A program made the position numbers and the translations under genes. This document shows positions 12,475 through 15,854 of a stretch of DNA of 15,854 nucleotides, one piece after another. The first letter of the stretch is position 1; each line of letters starts with the position of its first letter. The stretch is from JAQVQN01 sp964428885 (GTDB lineage: Bacteria; Verrucomicrobiota; Kiritimatiellia; RFP12; UBA1067): positions 1 to 15,854 of the forward strand of contig CAYRZP010000048.1 in the NCBI GenBank assembly GCA_964428885.1. Direction: 5' to 3'. Below the pieces are notes generated by a model. The model was given only the letters and a program-made list of their open reading frames with translations. It did not search any database and had not been told where the DNA came from.

Positions 12475-15400
12475 ATGATAAAAATTGTTGGATGTGCCGC
12501 GGTCCTGGCGTGCGGAACGCTGTTCGCTTCAAACGACATCGTGATCACGATCGATCCGGATGCGACGCCAATCAAGGACCAACGTTTGAGCACCGGCGGC
12601 ACAGGTGTCGGTTATGCTGGCGCGCTCGTGGACGAAGGGCATTACAACTTCGACTACTTATTCGTGAAGCACCCGGACGAAACGTGGGAGATCATGAAGC
12701 AGGGCGGCGCGTGGGTGACGCGCGAATGGTCCGCGAACGACCGCTGGCAGGAGCGCCGCGCATGGTTCGAGGCCAAGACGCCCGAAGAGAAGGAGAGTGT
12801 GCGCAAGCGCTGGGGGTGGGACGGTTCTTACGACCCGAACAAGATCGCGTTCGACTTCCGCAAGAAGCACGGCATCCGGACGCTTCTCACGCTCGAGAAC
12901 TACGGCGTCTTCACCAACCTAGTCACTGGCGGACGTTCTAGCGACATCAAGGACGTCAAACGTGTCATCCTCGAATTCGTCCAGTGGATCGTCGACAACG
13001 GTTACAAGGACCAGATCATCGGCTTCGAACTCGGCAACGAGCCGTATTTCGGCGAGGATCCTGAGAACTTCGCCACGCGTTGGGCCGAAATCGTGCCGGA
13101 GATGAAGCGTATCTTTCCCGAATGCCACATCGGTTTCACGATCGCCGAATACCGCGCGGGCGATCCCGACATCGCCGCGGTCCGCGCGCGTTGCTCGCGC
13201 GTCGACGAGTGGTTCAAGGGCGACACGGAGTTCGGCTTCAAGAAACTCAACCAGTGGTCCGGACGTTTCGTCAACGCCTTCACGAACGGCATCGACCACT
13301 GTTCGCACTGCATCTACCACTTCTACGGCGGCGACGCGGCGTACGGGGTCGGTCCCAGCGGCTTCGCGCGCATCCGTAATTTCGCGAAGATCTTTCCCGA
13401 GGTCGCCGACAAGCGCATCTGGATCACCGAGTGGCGCGAGCGCTCCGACGAGGACTGCCGCTGCCAGCAGATGTTCTCCTCGACGCTCTTCAAGGCGCAT
13501 TACGAGCTGCAGTGCCTGAACGACCCGATCGTGGACGCGAGCTCCCTCCACTCGATTACGGCGCTCTCTGGCGGGTTCTGCCTGGCCAGCGGCAGCGGGC
13601 GCTGGTACGTACAGTGGGATCCCGCCGGTCGGGACTTCATCGACCCCGACTGGACCGGTCACCCCCGGATCGAGGTCGGCCCGGCGGGTCCGATGTTCAT
13701 GCTCTACAACGAGGCGCTCCTCGGGCATCCGATCATCCTTAAGCACGGAGCCAATCTCAATCAGGGGCCGGGCAGTTCCTGCTGGAACGGCAGCACCTTT
13801 TACGGCGGCTGGACTAGCCAGATGATCGGTTGGCACACCCGGGGCGAACCCGAAGGCGGCAAGCCCAAGTGGTCAAGCGGCGGCCCCGAGTGGATCGCCG
13901 CGGTGAATCCCGAGAAGAATTCGCTCGTATTACTCATCTGCAACACGTGGACCGTCCCGTGGCGTCCGAGCGTCGACATCCCCGGTTTCCGTGTTAACGG
14001 CAAGTTGCGTCAGCGCACGTTCAGCTGTCCCGAGGAGGAGGTCTGCCTCCACCAGATTCCCGGCGAACCGCGTCCGACCACGCTTGATGACGAGCAAATC
14101 GAGCCTGATGCGATCAATATCCCCCCGTTCGGCATTGCCACGATCGAGTTCAACATCGAGCGTGCGGCTGCGCGCGTGGGACTCCTCGGCGACGCGTCCG
14201 AAGACCTCGCGCTCAACGCGAAGGCGGAGGCTTTCTTCGCGACAAACAGCATCGTGACAATCCTGCAGGCGGGCGAGAATCCCGGACGGTTCGGCGGCAA
14301 GGACGAGCCTTATGGCACATTCGAAATCAAAGGCTTCACATTTATCACCGCGCCGGAATTCCCCGACAAGACGAAATATGAGAAGCTCGTCGCGGACGCC
14401 GTGGCGAAGGTCGGCAAAGACAGGCCGGTATTCCTGCTACAGCACCGGGCGCCGTTCGGGACAACCGTGCGATCGACGGAATATGACGGGTACGACCATT
14501 ACAAGGACGATCCGAAGGCACTCACGCGTGCGTTCCTCGACAAGCATCCGAACCTGATTGTGCTTTCGGGCCACAACCATACGGACGCCCGGGACGAGCG
14601 GGCAATCTGGCAGGGCGCGTTCACCGCGGTCGACTGCGGTTGCCTGACGCGGACGGACGATGTTTACGTGGCCAATCCGACGCCGTCCCCCGTCTGCAGC
14701 AACGTGCTGACTCTGGCGCTCTTCGACGACCGCGCGACGTTTACGCGCTACAACCTCACGTCGGGACTGCCGGTCGGACGCGACTGGACGGTGCGCTGGC
14801 CGTTTGACGCGAAGTCCGCGCCGTACCGCGCCGAGGTCTTAACAAACCGCTGCGAGGTCGGTGGCTTCGAAGGTAAGGTGTCCGTCGAGGCGGAGGAGCA
14901 CGGCGGCATGAAGGTCAGCTTCCCAGTGGGATTCGCCAACGGCTACTTCGCGCAGACCTGCCGCTATCGCGTGGAGCTTTTCCTTCAGGAGCGCGGCGAA
15001 GAGGTGGATCCCGAAGAGGCGCGCTTCACAGAAAAAAACCAGAAAAAGGAAGTGAAGTGGATTCCCGTCTCGCTTTGCGACGTTCCTGGCAACTGGATCT
15101 GCCGGGACGCGCCGCGCGGGTGGTGGCGCAACCGCGAGGCGCGGACGGTGACGTTCAGCGGAGCACTGTTCGCGCCTGCCGATCAGATCAAGGTCGTCGT
15201 CACGCCGGAGTCATTCGCCGGCACACGCGGCAACCCGATCGAGTTCGAGGGGAAGCCGCCAGCGCTGAAGCCCCCGAAATACGAGACCGTCTGGAGCGGC
15301 GGCACGTGTACGCCGCCCGCGGCCGCGTTCGCGGGCGCCGCGGGGACCCGCTTCCGCGTGTCTTTCGAGTTCGCGTCAGACCGCGACGCGCGCCTCGACC

Positions 15401-15597
15401 TTGAAAAGGTCGGCGGCGGCAAGGTGAGTGGCGGGTTCACGCTGCCGGGACTCGGACTCGGTGCCGGTGAATTGCGGCGCTACGCCCTGGAATTCAGGAA
15501 GGAGGCGGAAGGCGACGCCTACGCCCTCGTGATCTCAAAGACGCTCGCCGAAAAGGCGTCCGTCTCGAATGTCCGCGTCGACCGTCTGGTGAATTGA
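12475..15597 (+). CDS. Secreted GH-A glycoside hydrolase fused to a decayed metallophosphoesterase domain
   Basis: 1040 residues from ATG 12475, with GGGGG 9 nt upstream; a TTG at 12466 is in frame but less likely. Signal peptide MIKIVGCAAVLACGTLFAS. The first part (to about 562) is a GH51/GH39-like clan GH-A enzyme: GFELGNEP with E189 as probable acid/base, RIWITEW with E319 as probable nucleophile, ending in the beta-domain phrase IPPFGIATIEFNIE. Directly after it comes phosphoesterase sequence: GDASED (572-577), GENP (600-603) where GNHD is expected, YGTFEIKGFTFI, the histidine of LLQHRAPFG (657) and the GHNH motif (699-702). The first metal motif DxH is absent and GNHD has lost its histidine, so this domain is probably inactive. 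Residues about 760-940 are like the C-terminal part of phosphoesterases, and the last 100 are a beta-sandwich. The next gene starts 18 bp downstream. Confidence 0.8.
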   Translation: MIKIVGCAAVLACGTLFASNDIVITIDPDATPIKDQRLSTGGTGVGYAGALVDEGHYNFDYLFVKHPDETWEIMKQGGAWVTREWSANDRWQERRAWFEAKTPEEKESVRKRWGWDGSYDPNKIAFDFRKKHGIRTLLTLENYGVFTNLVTGGRSSDIKDVKRVILEFVQWIVDNGYKDQIIGFELGNEPYFGEDPENFATRWAEIVPEMKRIFPECHIGFTIAEYRAGDPDIAAVRARCSRVDEWFKGDTEFGFKKLNQWSGRFVNAFTNGIDHCSHCIYHFYGGDAAYGVGPSGFARIRNFAKIFPEVADKRIWITEWRERSDEDCRCQQMFSSTLFKAHYELQCLNDPIVDASSLHSITALSGGFCLASGSGRWYVQWDPAGRDFIDPDWTGHPRIEVGPAGPMFMLYNEALLGHPIILKHGANLNQGPGSSCWNGSTFYGGWTSQMIGWHTRGEPEGGKPKWSSGGPEWIAAVNPEKNSLVLLICNTWTVPWRPSVDIPGFRVNGKLRQRTFSCPEEEVCLHQIPGEPRPTTLDDEQIEPDAINIPPFGIATIEFNIERAAARVGLLGDASEDLALNAKAEAFFATNSIVTILQAGENPGRFGGKDEPYGTFEIKGFTFITAPEFPDKTKYEKLVADAVAKVGKDRPVFLLQHRAPFGTTVRSTEYDGYDHYKDDPKALTRAFLDKHPNLIVLSGHNHTDARDERAIWQGAFTAVDCGCLTRTDDVYVANPTPSPVCSNVLTLALFDDRATFTRYNLTSGLPVGRDWTVRWPFDAKSAPYRAEVLTNRCEVGGFEGKVSVEAEEHGGMKVSFPVGFANGYFAQTCRYRVELFLQERGEEVDPEEARFTEKNQKKEVKWIPVSLCDVPGNWICRDAPRGWWRNREARTVTFSGALFAPADQIKVVVTPESFAGTRGNPIEFEGKPPALKPPKYETVWSGGTCTPPAAAFAGAAGTRFRVSFEFASDRDARLDLEKVGGGKVSGGFTLPGLGLGAGELRRYALEFRKEAEGDAYALVISKTLAEKASVSNVRVDRLVN

Positions 15598-15615
15598 GGA
15601 ACGAGAGGAGATAAA

Positions 15616-15854
15616 ATGAACGTGAAAAAAGGTTTCGCCGTTTTTGTCCTCGCCGTTGCGCTGGCCGCATCCGCGTCCGCCGCTTCCGGCAAGGATTTCA
15701 AGATCATGCTCAACCTCGAAGAGCCTCCGATCGTGCGGCTGTCCGAACGTTTGCCGGGCTTCGGTTACGTCGACGATCCGAAGGCCGGCGGCGAGGAGAC
15801 GGTGCTTGACTACCGCCATTCGGGCGCGTGGTTGTTCAAGACGAAGAAATGCGA
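15616..15854 (+). CDS. Second secreted protein of the same operon (partial), possible GH paralogue
   Basis: An ATG at 15616 follows GAGAGGAGA closely; 79 codons are visible before the window ends. Signal peptide MNVKKGFAVFVLAVALAASASA. The mature start (GKDFKIMLNLEEPPIVRLS, then GFGYVDD and HSGAWLFKT) weakly resembles the mature start of the preceding protein (SNDIVITIDPDATPI, GVGYAGA, QGGAWVTRE), suggesting a tandem paralogue. It starts 18 bp after the preceding stop, so the two are very likely co-transcribed. The function is unknown beyond export. Confidence 0.75.
   Translation, partial: MNVKKGFAVFVLAVALAASASAASGKDFKIMLNLEEPPIVRLSERLPGFGYVDDPKAGGEETVLDYRHSGAWLFKTKKC

Overview
The window looks like a chromosomal stretch of a high-GC, polysaccharide-degrading bacterium of the PVC superphylum, most likely Kiritimatiellota or a close Verrucomicrobiota/Lentisphaerota relative. 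The evidence is the density of large secreted clan GH-A glycoside hydrolases with Sec signal peptides, an EboD-type cyclase gene, a GxxExxY gene embedded in GCGAATG-type repeats, and weak or absent Shine-Dalgarno sites at some genes. This taxonomic call is inference from gene content; there is no rRNA or marker gene here.

Left part (1-2189, minus strand): an envelope-polysaccharide type group. It holds the first codons of an unidentified gene, a protein-kinase-fold (LPS-kinase-like) protein and a GT4-type glycosyltransferase. Immediately upstream (2199-2875) is a repeat region: four copies of a dyad module made of ATTCGCG / CGCGAAT units around a CTCTTTGTTAACCGC core. A complete GxxExxY gene of the PD-(D/E)XK superfamily sits between two of them. 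The repeats supply its ribosome binding site, start codon, C-terminal codons and stop, and also the ribosome binding site of the glycosyltransferase. An orphan eboD-like gene (2899-4059) follows, without the rest of the ebo cluster.

Centre (4094-8015, minus strand): a secreted GH16 laminarinase-type enzyme, with a promoter placed so that its mRNA would be leaderless or nearly so, and a large secreted GH-A enzyme. A branched terminator separates the two. The large enzyme's upstream region carries a 7-bp dyad that looks like an operator. Diverging from it (plus strand, 8373-11003) are a NhaC-family antiporter gene broken by a one-base frameshift and a divergent alanine-dehydrogenase-family gene.

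Right part: at 11185 a secreted-protein gene begins but loses its body after about 45 codons. There it meets a block on the minus strand (about 11319-12278) with a Dabb-domain protein and a RelE-type toxin/ribbon-helix-helix antitoxin pair, with strong hairpins between them and a good promoter/operator in front. This looks like an inserted accessory cassette. From 12475 (plus strand) a 1040-residue secreted protein joins a GH-A catalytic domain to a decayed metallophosphoesterase domain, followed in the same operon by a second secreted protein with a similar N-terminus, cut by the window end.

Most promising lead: the GxxExxY/PD-(D/E)XK gene with its bracketing dyad repeats (2199-2875), which looks like a small nuclease-repeat element. 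Next are the GH-phosphoesterase fusion and the cassette-like block that ends the truncated secreted gene.
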